Positions 23,727 to 31,784 of a stretch of DNA of 36,199 bases are shown here, in pieces; position 1 is the stretch's first letter, and every line of letters starts with the position of its first letter. Source of the DNA: Paracoccaceae bacterium (GTDB lineage: Bacteria > Pseudomonadota > Alphaproteobacteria > Rhodobacterales > Rhodobacteraceae); the NCBI GenBank assembly GCA_007121115.1, contig SKMI01000240.1:1-36199 (forward strand), in the 5' to 3' direction. The notes under the pieces are model-generated. The model worked only from the letters and a program-made list of their open reading frames with translations. It did not search any database and was not told the DNA's origin. The position numbers and the translations under genes were made by a program.

Positions 23727-23787
23727 AAAATATCCTCGGGGGGTGAATGGCCCGGAACGGGCCAGAGGGGGGCAGACAGCCCCCCTT
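23727..23787. repeat. intergenic double-hairpin element, probable terminator of ccmH
   Basis: AAAAATATCCTCGGGGGG followed by TGGCCCG-GAA-CGGGCCA and AGGGGGGC-AGACA-GCCCCCCT; on the minus strand the hairpins are followed by GAGGATATTTTTGC. Confidence 0.6.
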
Positions 23788-23801
23788 ACCCGGTCTCGGC
23801 T

Positions 23802-24284
23802 TCAGCCACGCTCCCGCAGGAGCGCGTCGAGCCGAGCGCGCTCTTCCTCGGACAGATCATCCGCGCCGATCTCGGGCGCGCCTTCACGGCGGCGCAGGTA
23901 GACACCGGCGGCAATCAGCGCCAGCATCAGCATGGCCGGCGCGCTGATCCACAGGATCAAGTTGGCGCCGTCAGTGGTGGGGCGCAGCAACACGAACTCG
24001 CCGTAGCGCTCGACCACGAAAGCCAGCACCTCCGCGTCGGTATCCCCTTCCTCGATCCGTTCGCGCACCAGCAGCCGCATGTCACGGGCCAGATCGGCGT
24101 TCGATTCGTCGATGCTCTCGTTGCGGCAGACCATGCAGCGCAGATCGGCCGACAGCGCCCGCGCCCGCGCTTCCAGCGCCGGGTCGTCCAGGATCTCGTC
24201 CGGCTGCGGCCCCGCCACCGCCGGAGCCCCGGTCAGTGCAAGCGCCAGCATCAGCGCCGCGCCCCATGCCCGCAGCCCGCTCAT
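23802..24284 (-). CDS. ccmH: cytochrome c-type biogenesis protein CcmH/CycL
   Basis: 160 aa; [28 protein letters not shown] (LRCxxC thiol motif), [22 protein letters not shown]. Confidence 0.95.
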   Translation of the reverse strand: MSGLRAWGAALMLALALTGAPAVAGPQPDEILDDPALEARARALSADLRCMVCRNESIDESNADLARDMRLLVRERIEEGDTDAEVLAFVVERYGEFVLLRPTTDGANLILWISAPAMLMLALIAAGVYLRRREGAPEIGADDLSEEERARLDALLRERG

Positions 24285-26308
24285 TCCGCCGGCACCGTGT
24301 CACTGCGCGGCCTGTCACTGGGCGGCCTGTCACTGGGCGGGCCGTCACCGCGCCGTCCACCGCTCTTGGCCGCCCCCGCCGCCACACGGTAGCGCCGATC
24401 CGTCAGGCTCAGGAGCCCCCCCAGCGCCATCAGCGCGCAGCCGAACCACAACCAGTTGGCAAAGGGCTTCAAGTGCGTGCGGATCGCCCAGCCACCGCCG
24501 TCCTGCGGATCGCCCATGACGACATAAAGGTCATGCGTCAGCCCGTAGCGCAGCCCCACCTGCGTCGTCGGCATCCCGGCGGCGGGATAGATCCGCTTTT
24601 CGGGGCGCACCTGCCCGCTCACGCCATCGTCGCGCTCGAAATCTACGAGCGCCATGGTCGAGGTGAAATTCGGCCCCTGAACCTGCTGCACATCCGTAAG
24701 GGTCAGCTCATAGGCGCCCACACGCCAGGTCTCACCATCACGGACCACGCGGATATCCTCGGTTTCCCAGCCCATGAGGGCCGCCACCGCGAACACCGCG
24801 ACACCCAATCCGGAATGCGCCGTCGCCTTGCCCCAGTCGGCGCGCGGCAGCCGTCCCAGCCGCCGCAACCGCCCCGCAAAGGCGCCGCGCCCGGTGCGCG
24901 ACCACAGGTCCGCGCCCGCGCCCAGCACCACCCAGACCGCCAGCGCCACGCCCACGGGCACCAGCATCGACATGCCGGTCTGCAGGCTCCAGACCAGCGC
25001 ACCCATGGCGACCGAAAACACCGCCAGCCCGGCAAGCGGCCGCGCCGTGCGCGTCAGGTTGCCGCGCTTCCACGGCAGCATGGCGCCGATGGGAAGCACC
25101 ATCGCCAGCGCGACCATGAAGGGCGTGAAGGCCATGTTGAAGAACGGCGGGCCGACCGAGAGCACCCGGTCGAACAGCATCTCGGCGATGAGCGGCCACA
25201 TGGTGCCGACAAAGACCACGAAGGACGACACCGCCAGCAGCACGTTGTTGACCACCAGTGCCGATTCGCGGCTGACGGTGGAGAAGACGCCCTTCGCCTC
25301 CATCACGTTCGCCCGGGCGGCGAACAACGTCAGCGCGCCGCCCATGAACACGCCCAGGATCATCAGGATGAACACCCCGCGCTCCGGGTCCATGGCGAAC
25401 GCATGGACCGAGGTCAGCAGCCCCGAGCGCACGATGAACGTGCCGATGAGCGAGAACCCGAAGGCCAGGATCGCCAGCAGGATGGTCCAGCTTTTGAGCG
25501 CCTCGCGCTTTTCCACCACGATGGCTGAGTGCAGCAGCGCTGCGGCAAACAGCCATGGCATGAGCGAGGCGTTCTCCACCGGGTCCCAGAACCAGAAGCC
25601 CCCCCAGCCGAGTTCATAATAAGCCCACCACGAGCCCAGCGCGATGCCGATGGTCAGGAACACCCAGGCCGCCAGCGTCCAGGGCCGCACCCAGCGGCCC
25701 CAGGCGGCATCCACCCGCCCCTCGATCAGCGCCGCCACGGCAAAGCTGAACGCCATGCTCAGACCCACATAGCCCAGATAGAGGAACGGCGGGTGGAGGG
25801 CCAATGCCGGGTCCTGCAACAACGGGTTCAGATCGCGCCCGTCAAACGGCGGAAAGGCCATCCGGTCGAACGGGTTCGAGGTGAAGATGGTAAAGGCCAT
25901 GAAGGCCGCGGTGATCGAGGATTGCACCGCCAGCACGCGGGCCTGCAACGTGGCCGGCAGATTCGACCCGAACCACGCCGCCGAGGCCCCGAACAGCGTC
26001 AGGATCAGGATCCACAGCAGCATGGACCCTTCGTGATTCCCCCACACACCCGAAATCTTGTAGATCAGCGGCTTCGCGGTGTGCGAATTCGCCACCACCA
26101 GTTGCACCGAAAAATCCGAGGTCACGAAGGCCCAGGTCAGCGCCAGGAAACTGATGGCGACCAGGAAAAACTGCGCCGAGGCCATGGGCCGCCCCACCGC
26201 CATCCAGTCCGACCAGCCCTTGTGAGCGCCCACCAGCGGCACCAGGGATTGCGCGAGCGCCACCGCGAAGGCGAGGATCAGCGCGAAATGTCCGATTTCC
26301 ACGATCAT
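24281..26308 (-). CDS. ccmF: heme lyase CcmF
   Basis: 675 aa; [40 protein letters not shown] (WWD domain), [37 protein letters not shown]; 4-nt overlap with ccmH. Confidence 0.97.
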   Translation of the reverse strand: MIVEIGHFALILAFAVALAQSLVPLVGAHKGWSDWMAVGRPMASAQFFLVAISFLALTWAFVTSDFSVQLVVANSHTAKPLIYKISGVWGNHEGSMLLWILILTLFGASAAWFGSNLPATLQARVLAVQSSITAAFMAFTIFTSNPFDRMAFPPFDGRDLNPLLQDPALALHPPFLYLGYVGLSMAFSFAVAALIEGRVDAAWGRWVRPWTLAAWVFLTIGIALGSWWAYYELGWGGFWFWDPVENASLMPWLFAAALLHSAIVVEKREALKSWTILLAILAFGFSLIGTFIVRSGLLTSVHAFAMDPERGVFILMILGVFMGGALTLFAARANVMEAKGVFSTVSRESALVVNNVLLAVSSFVVFVGTMWPLIAEMLFDRVLSVGPPFFNMAFTPFMVALAMVLPIGAMLPWKRGNLTRTARPLAGLAVFSVAMGALVWSLQTGMSMLVPVGVALAVWVVLGAGADLWSRTGRGAFAGRLRRLGRLPRADWGKATAHSGLGVAVFAVAALMGWETEDIRVVRDGETWRVGAYELTLTDVQQVQGPNFTSTMALVDFERDDGVSGQVRPEKRIYPAAGMPTTQVGLRYGLTHDLYVVMGDPQDGGGWAIRTHLKPFANWLWFGCALMALGGLLSLTDRRYRVAAGAAKSGGRRGDGPPSDRPPSDRPRSDTVPAE
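24298..24357. repeat. about four tandem 15-bp units in the 3' end of ccmF
   Basis: tgtcactgcgcggcc / tgtcactgggcggcc / tgtcactgggcgggc / cgtcaccgcgccgtc; encodes the [17 protein letters not shown] tail. Confidence 0.75.
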
Positions 26309-26438
26309 GGCGGAGTTATATGCCAGTTTCTCCCAGTGGCAAACTGCATCATGCGGTCGCAGTCACCGGCGGCGCTCACAGTTCGGTCAGCAGCAGGCCG
26401 CCGGGCGGATCAGCCCGTTCCGGCGCAATGCGCAGGAA

Positions 26439-26487
26439 AAGCGCCCCCGAGGCGCGCAGGGTGGGTGGGCGCGGCTTGGGGGCGCTT
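26439..26487 (-). terminator. nested-hairpin terminator downstream of GntR gene (element copy 1)
   Basis: Outer AAGCGCCCCC/GGGGGCGCTT (10 bp), inner CGCGC/GCGCG around loop AGGGTGGGTGG; minus strand continues GCGCTTTTCC after the stem. Confidence 0.75.
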
Positions 26488-26499
26488 CTGGCGATCCCG

Positions 26500-27153
26500 C
26501 TACAGCCCCGCGCGCTGCGCGCTCATGCTGTCAAGCTTCAGCCGCGTCTCGAAGGCGCGCGAGATGTGGTCCTTCAGCGCCTGATACGCGGCTTCGCCAT
26601 CGCCTGCGGCAATCGCCTCGGTGATGGCGCTGTGTTCGGCCACGGTCTCGCTCGGCCGTCCCTCTGCGGCGATCGAGGTGCTGGCCAGCAGCGCCATGGA
26701 GCGGTGCACCAGATCCAGTTGCTGGACCAGATAGCGGTTGTGCGAGGCCAGGTGGATCTGCTTGTGAAACCGGCGGTTGGCGCGGCTCATGGCCTCGGGG
26801 TCGTCCAGCAGGCGGCGATCCTCCTCGACCATCCCGCGCAGCACGCGCACCTCCTCGGCCGTGGCATGCCGCGCCGCCAGCCGCGCCGCCAACCCTTCCA
26901 GTTCCGCACGCACCACATAAAGCTCCGCCAACTGGTTGTGATCCAGCGAGGCGACAATCAGCGACCGCCCGTCCCGGGTCAGCAGCGACTGCGTTTCCAG
27001 CCGCTGCAACGCCTCGCGGATCGGCGTGCGCGACACGCCGAAGCGTTCCGCAAGTTCCGATTCCACCAGCCGCGCGCCGGGCTTGTAGATGCCCACGTCA
27101 ATGGCATCGAGGATCAGCGAATAGGCGTCGGTCTGGGTCTTGATGTCGCTCAT
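26500..27153 (-). CDS. GntR-family (FCD) transcriptional regulator
   Basis: Start MSDIKTQTDAYSLILDAI at 27153; wHTH GARLVESELAERFGVSRTPIREALQRLETQSLL and FCD-like C-terminal domain with HKQIHLASHN. Confidence 0.92.
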   Translation of the reverse strand: MSDIKTQTDAYSLILDAIDVGIYKPGARLVESELAERFGVSRTPIREALQRLETQSLLTRDGRSLIVASLDHNQLAELYVVRAELEGLAARLAARHATAEEVRVLRGMVEEDRRLLDDPEAMSRANRRFHKQIHLASHNRYLVQQLDLVHRSMALLASTSIAAEGRPSETVAEHSAITEAIAAGDGEAAYQALKDHISRAFETRLKLDSMSAQRAGL

Positions 27154-27266
27154 GGCACCCCTGCGGCTGACTTCAGCGCCACAATGCCCCGCGCAGCCGC
27201 ACAGGTGCAAGCATCAAGATGCGCGCGCGGTTGCGCGCCGCCCACCCCCGCGCTACATCGCCCACC

Positions 27267-27914
27267 ATGCCCGCAGACCGCTTCACACACGTGCAGACCT
27301 GGGTGTTCGACCTGGACAACACCCTTTACTCGCCGGAAACCCGCCTGTTCGACCAGATCGATCGGCGAATGACCCTCTTCATCATGGAAGCCCTGCGCGT
27401 GGACCGAGGCACCGCCAGCCGCCTGCGCCATCAATACTGGATGGAGCACGGCACCACGCTGGCCGGGCTGATGCGCGAGCATGACATGGCGCCCGGGCAC
27501 TACCTGGAAATGGTTCATGACATAGATTTCTCGGCCCTGACCCCCGACCCGGACCTGCGCGCCCGGATCGGCGCCCTGCCCGGTCGGCGCGTCGTCTACA
27601 CGAACGGCTCCGGCCCATACGCCGAGCGGGTGCTGGAAGGGCGCGGGCTTTCGGGCCTGTTCGATGCGGTCTATGGCGTCGAGCACGCGGGCTATCGCCC
27701 CAAGCCCGAGCGCGCGGCGTTCGAGGCGGTCTTTGCGATCGACGCCATCGACCCCGGCGCCGCGGCGATGTTCGAGGACGACCCGCGCAACCTGGCCGCG
27801 CCCCATGCCATGGGGATGCGCACCGTCCATGTGGCGCCCGAACCCCACGCCGCCCCGCATATCGAGCACCACACTGACGATCTGGGCGGCTTTCTGTCGC
27901 AACTGCTGCGCTGA
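27267..27914 (+). CDS. HAD-family hydrolase, pyrimidine 5'-nucleotidase-like
   Basis: Start MPADRFTHVQTWVFDLDNTLYSPETRLFDQIDRRM at 27267; VYTNGSGPYAERVL, YRPKPERAAFEAV, AAMFEDDPRNLAAPHAMGM HAD motifs. Confidence 0.9.
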   Translation: MPADRFTHVQTWVFDLDNTLYSPETRLFDQIDRRMTLFIMEALRVDRGTASRLRHQYWMEHGTTLAGLMREHDMAPGHYLEMVHDIDFSALTPDPDLRARIGALPGRRVVYTNGSGPYAERVLEGRGLSGLFDAVYGVEHAGYRPKPERAAFEAVFAIDAIDPGAAAMFEDDPRNLAAPHAMGMRTVHVAPEPHAAPHIEHHTDDLGGFLSQLLR

Positions 27915-27991
27915 GGGGCATATTGCCGCAGCCCCCGCCGCCGTGGCATAAGAGCCGGGACGCGCGCGATATGGATGCAAAGGAGCCTGCC

Positions 27992-28183
27992 ATGGCCAAG
28001 ACCACCCCCCGCCCCGCCCCGCAACGCGAGCCCGAACCCTGGGGCATCTGGATCGCCGTTCTGGTCGCTGTCCTGCTGATCGTCGGAAGCCTGGCCTTCG
28101 GTGGGCTGGCCGGGCTGACGATTCTGGGGCTGGTTCTGACTTTCGTTGTGCTGGCGGTGATGACGCGCGTGGTGCTGGGCTGA
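27992..28183 (+). CDS. small membrane protein A (63 aa)
   Basis: MAKTTPRPAPQREPEPWGIWIAVLVAVLLIVGSLAFGGLAGLTILGLVLTFVVLAVMTRVVLG*; AAGGAG Shine-Dalgarno before ATG; two hydrophobic stretches. Confidence 0.7.
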   Translation: MAKTTPRPAPQREPEPWGIWIAVLVAVLLIVGSLAFGGLAGLTILGLVLTFVVLAVMTRVVLG

Positions 28184-28230
28184 CGCACCGCGGCGGCCTG
28201 CGACCTGCGGGCCGCACCCTGCGGCAAACT

Positions 28231-28253
28231 GCCATGCTGCCCCGCAGCATGGC
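28231..28253. repeat. perfect 10-bp stem, 3-nt loop hairpin between two small membrane-protein genes
   Basis: GCCATGCTGC-CCC-GCAGCATGGC; a second shorter inverted repeat GCGGCC..GGCCGC lies at 28193-28215. Confidence 0.7.
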
Positions 28254-28292
28254 GCCTCCTAGGTCCGGGACATGTCCAGAAACGGAGATGCC

Positions 28293-28511
28293 ATGACCGA
28301 CACAACCGAAACCCGCACCGAGACCGCACGCAACCCCCGGCACTGGCGCAACGCCGAAGAGCCCTGGCCGATCTGGGCCGCGTTGCTGGTGTTTCTCAAC
28401 GCCGTGGTGATCGCCTCCATGAACTATGGTCTGCCAGGACTGGTGGCCGTTATGCTGCCCGCCACGGTGATCATGCTCATCCTGGTGCTGATGATCGCCA
28501 CGGGTCGTTAG
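28293..28511 (+). CDS. small membrane protein B (72 aa)
   Basis: MTDTTETRTETARNPRHWRNAEEPWPIWAALLVFLNAVVIASMNYGLPGLVAVMLPATVIMLILVLMIATGR*; GGAG upstream; two hydrophobic stretches. Confidence 0.7.
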   Translation: MTDTTETRTETARNPRHWRNAEEPWPIWAALLVFLNAVVIASMNYGLPGLVAVMLPATVIMLILVLMIATGR

Positions 28512-28547
28512 AGCTTGGGCGCTGACCACTTGAAAGAAAGCCGGACA

Positions 28548-29738
28548 ATGCGCGCAACCCATGACATCGTGATCTCGGGCGGCGGCATCGCCGGGCTCAG
28601 CGCCGCGGCGGCCTTTGGCAGCGCCGGTTTCAGCGTGCTTTGCGTCGACCCTGCCCCGCCGGTCACGGATGCCGCGTCGACGGGCGCCGACCTGCGCACC
28701 ACCGCGTTTCTGCAGCCGTCGATCCCGGTGCTGGAACGTGCCGGGGTCTGGGACCGGTTGGCACCCCACGCCATGCCGTTGCAGGTCATGCGGATCGTCG
28801 ATGCCGGAGGGGTGGAACCGATAGCACGCGTCAGCCACGACTTCGACGCCGCCGATGTCTCGGACCAGCCCTTTGGCTGGAACCTGCCCAACTGGCTGCT
28901 CAGCCGCGAATTGCTGGCGCGGCTGACGGAACTGCCGAACGTGGATTTTCGCCCCGGGGTCGGTTCGGCAGGCATCACCACGCGCGAAACCAAGGGACTG
29001 GTGCGGCTGAGCGATGGCACCAGCGCGGCGGCCCGGCTGGTGGTCGCTGCAGATGGACGCAACTCGCCGCTTCGCAACGCGCTGGGGATCAACGTGCGCA
29101 CCATGCGCTACGGGCAGAAGGCGCTGGCCTTTGCCGTGACCCACCCGGTGCCGCACGAAAACGTCTCGACCGAGATTCACCGCTCCGGCGGGCCCTTCAC
29201 CCTCGTCCCCCTGCCCGACCGCGATGGCCAGCCCTGTTCGGCCGTCGTCTGGATGGAGCGCGGCCCCGAGGTGGCGCGGCTGCAGGCGCTCCCCGTCCCG
29301 GCGTTCGAGGCCGAGATGACGGCGCGTTCGGGCGGGCTCTTCGGGCCGCTGAAACTGGCCTCGGCGCTGACCGCCTGGCCGATCATCAGCCAGATCGCCG
29401 AACGCTTCGACGCCGAGCGCGTGGCCTTGATGGCCGAAGCCGCGCATGTCGTCCCGCCCATCGGCGCGCAGGGGCTGAACATGTCGCTGGCCGATCTGCG
29501 CGTGCTGCTGGAACTGGCCACGCCGGAAACCCTGGGCGACCGCACGATGCTGGCGCAGTATCATCGCCGCCGCTGGCCTGAGGTACAGGCCCGCGTGGCC
29601 GGGGTGGATGTGCTGAACCGCGCATCGATGGCCGGGGCGCAGCCGCTGCGCGACCTGCGCGCGCGGGTGCTGGACCTGATGTATGCCGCAGCACCCGTGC
29701 GGCACGGGCTGATGCATCTGGGCATGGGGATGCGCTGA
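28548..29738 (+). CDS. UbiH/UbiF/COQ6-family FAD-dependent monooxygenase
   Basis: Start MRATHDIVISGGGIAGLSAAAAFGSAGFSVLCVDP at 28548; RLVVAADGRNSPLRN (DG motif), ERVALMAEAAHVVPPIGAQGLNMSLADL motif. Confidence 0.9.
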   Translation: MRATHDIVISGGGIAGLSAAAAFGSAGFSVLCVDPAPPVTDAASTGADLRTTAFLQPSIPVLERAGVWDRLAPHAMPLQVMRIVDAGGVEPIARVSHDFDAADVSDQPFGWNLPNWLLSRELLARLTELPNVDFRPGVGSAGITTRETKGLVRLSDGTSAAARLVVAADGRNSPLRNALGINVRTMRYGQKALAFAVTHPVPHENVSTEIHRSGGPFTLVPLPDRDGQPCSAVVWMERGPEVARLQALPVPAFEAEMTARSGGLFGPLKLASALTAWPIISQIAERFDAERVALMAEAAHVVPPIGAQGLNMSLADLRVLLELATPETLGDRTMLAQYHRRRWPEVQARVAGVDVLNRASMAGAQPLRDLRARVLDLMYAAAPVRHGLMHLGMGMR

Positions 29739-29748
29739 CGCCCATTGG

Positions 29749-30981
29749 TCAGCCGATCAGGTCGGCCTCCTGCCGCTGGCTCTGATAATGCCGCCGCAGC
29801 CGTTGCAGGGCGATACGCAGCACGATCTTGCCCGACCGTGCCGACCAGCCCAGCCGCCGCTCGGCGGTTTCCAGCCCCTCGTGGTAGCAGCAGCAGCGCA
29901 GGGCCATGTCGGCCAGCCCGGGGCCAAGCTCGCGCAGTGCCTCGGCCAGTCGCAGCGCCGCCTGTGCGGCGCTGCCCTTTGCCCGGCCGGCGACGCTGCG
30001 ATCCGACAGCGCCGCATCCAGCCGGGCAGGAAACTCCTCGGGGCCGATTTCCGGGTCCACGACCCCGGTGCGCGCGATCTCGAAATCCTCGTGCAACCGG
30101 CTGGCGGCGGCCACCAGATCGGAGGACAGGAAGGGCGCACCGTCGCGGTCGCGCCGCCGGGCCAGCACCGCCACCGGGGTTTCAGTGCCAGCGTAGCGCG
30201 GTTTGCGGGCGGCCTCCTCCTCGTCCATGGCCGCGTCTTGCGCGGGCGCCTCGGCCTGCCCCATCGCCACCAGCCGTCCCAGTTCCGCCCGGCCCGCGCC
30301 GCTCAGCGCGTAGCTGGCCACGCGACCGGGGCGGTGGCAGGTGATCCAGTCCTTGAGCGCGAAGGCCTCGGCCACGTGCCGGTCCAGCACCGCCAGCCGC
30401 GTCGCCCTGCCCGCGGTGTCCTCGCGCAGCACCACGGCCTTCTCCATATCCGGGGCAATGGCCAGCAGCGCGCCGCTGCGCGCAAGGCAGGGCAGGATGC
30501 GCGCAGCTTCACGGGTGATCATGTCGGCATCGGCAAGAGGCGCCGCACCGCTGGGGCAGACGGCTGTCATGGCTGATGTGTCCTTGTCCTGGTCGGTACG
30601 TCCGACTTTGGGGCGCTGGTCGCCCGCAGGCGATGCATCGACGGGCGCGGCGGGCGATGGCGCAACCCGCGGAGCGTGCGTTGCCGAAGTCGCGCCTGCC
30701 CCCTGGCACCGCCCGCAACGGCAGCCGCAACCCCCCGCTGCGCCAACGCGCATCGTCGAATCCAGACGGCTCAGCGCCTCGTCCACCAGCGGGTCATCGC
30801 GCCGGTTCTCGAACCGCCGCACCTTGCGCAGGATGGTGGACGCGTGGCACCCCCGCTCGCGGGCCAGCGCGCGCAGTGACTGACCTTCGCTGGTGTGTGA
30901 CAGATACAGCCGCACCGCATCCGGTATCCATTCGGGCAGCTTGCGAACCTGCCGGATATTGGCGTTTTCAAGCTCCGCCAC
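29749..30981 (-). CDS. helix-turn-helix protein with DUF6456-like C-terminal domain
   Basis: GTG start at 30981 suggested (GGGAG upstream); HTH SEGQSLRALARERGCHASTILRKVRRFENRRDDPLVDEALS; C-terminal PVAVLARRRDRDGAPFLSSDLVAAASRLHEDFEIARTG...RCCCYHEGLETAERRLGWSARSGKIVLRIALQRLRRHY. Family name from memory. Confidence 0.75.
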   Translation of the reverse strand: MAELENANIRQVRKLPEWIPDAVRLYLSHTSEGQSLRALARERGCHASTILRKVRRFENRRDDPLVDEALSRLDSTMRVGAAGGCGCRCGRCQGAGATSATHAPRVAPSPAAPVDASPAGDQRPKVGRTDQDKDTSAMTAVCPSGAAPLADADMITREAARILPCLARSGALLAIAPDMEKAVVLREDTAGRATRLAVLDRHVAEAFALKDWITCHRPGRVASYALSGAGRAELGRLVAMGQAEAPAQDAAMDEEEAARKPRYAGTETPVAVLARRRDRDGAPFLSSDLVAAASRLHEDFEIARTGVVDPEIGPEEFPARLDAALSDRSVAGRAKGSAAQAALRLAEALRELGPGLADMALRCCCYHEGLETAERRLGWSARSGKIVLRIALQRLRRHYQSQRQEADLIG

Positions 30982-31049
30982 GCTTCGCTCCCGTCTTGTT
31001 GCTCGTGGGTATACAGAGGTACCGAGCATTCAACCTTCAGTTGCTTTGG

Positions 31050-31065
31050 TTACGGCACAGTTAAC
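31050..31065. promoter_or_regulatory. candidate CtrA-like site
   Basis: TTAC-N7-TTAAC in the divergent DUF6456/DUF6477 intergenic region, one mismatch from TTAA-N7-TTAAC; a TTAA-N6-TTAA lies at 31102-31115. Confidence 0.3.
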
Positions 31066-31200
31066 GACAGCCGCCCCGGGGTTGATCATGGCTTTCAATA
31101 ATTAAACGCCATTAAGCATTGCGTTCGGTGGCGTTGGGGCCTGCGCAACACCGGCATGGTTCATGGCAGACTACTCTCTTCCAGGTTGAAGGAGAGACAG

Positions 31201-31623
31201 ATGCACCACCCGGTTTCCGTCATTCACGCCCTGCGCCGCCCGCAGCTTCTGGTCACTGCGGCGCGGTTTGCCCTGGCTGAATACCGTCGCGAGGTGTCGC
31301 TTCGCCTGGCCCTGCGCGGTCACATTGACGGCGCGCTGCCCGGCCCGGCGGCGGCGCTGGACCTGCTGCTGGAGATCGAGGCCGGGCTGGAAGCGCTGCG
31401 CCAGCGCCGCGATGCCGCCTGGCGCCCGGCGCGGCATGTCATGGTGCTGGGCGCGGTCATGGCCGAAGCGCGGCTGGTCGATGCCGCCGCCCGTGCGGTG
31501 GCGTTGGCGCAGGTGGATACGGAACCCGGCGAAAGGCGTGTCACGGCGCGGGCGCATCCGGTCGTCACGCCGAGCGGCGCAGGCCCGGCTTGCCCGCAGA
31601 TCACCCCGGTTGCAGCACCGTGA
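31201..31623 (+). CDS. DUF6477-like protein
   Basis: 140 aa from MHHPVSVIHALRRPQLLVTAARFALAEYRREVSLRLAL; GAGAGACAG upstream; divergent from the DUF6456-like gene. Family from memory. Confidence 0.7.
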   Translation: MHHPVSVIHALRRPQLLVTAARFALAEYRREVSLRLALRGHIDGALPGPAAALDLLLEIEAGLEALRQRRDAAWRPARHVMVLGAVMAEARLVDAAARAVALAQVDTEPGERRVTARAHPVVTPSGAGPACPQITPVAAP

Positions 31624-31660
31624 GCAAGCGGATTTTGTCCATCCCCCGGCCAGATTGCGC

Positions 31661-31730
31661 CCACACCAAACCGCCCCCGGGGCGTGCAGGGGTGGGTGGG
31701 TGGGCACGGCCCGGGGGCGGTTTGGTGTAG
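31661..31730. repeat. long inverted repeat with G-quadruplex-type loop between convergent genes (element copy 2)
   Basis: 27-nt arms ccacaccaaaccgcccccggggcgtgc / gcacggcccgggggcggtttggtgtag, 25 of 27 positions paired; loop aggggtgggtgggtgg. Confidence 0.9.
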
Positions 31731-31784
31731 GCTCCGGACCGAACGGGTGCACGCCTACTCAGGCGCCAGGAACCCGACTCCCCG

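Noticed and set aside
27150-29717. 855-aa minus-strand ORF
   Set aside because: Runs antisense across four well-supported plus-strand genes; no recognisable domain.
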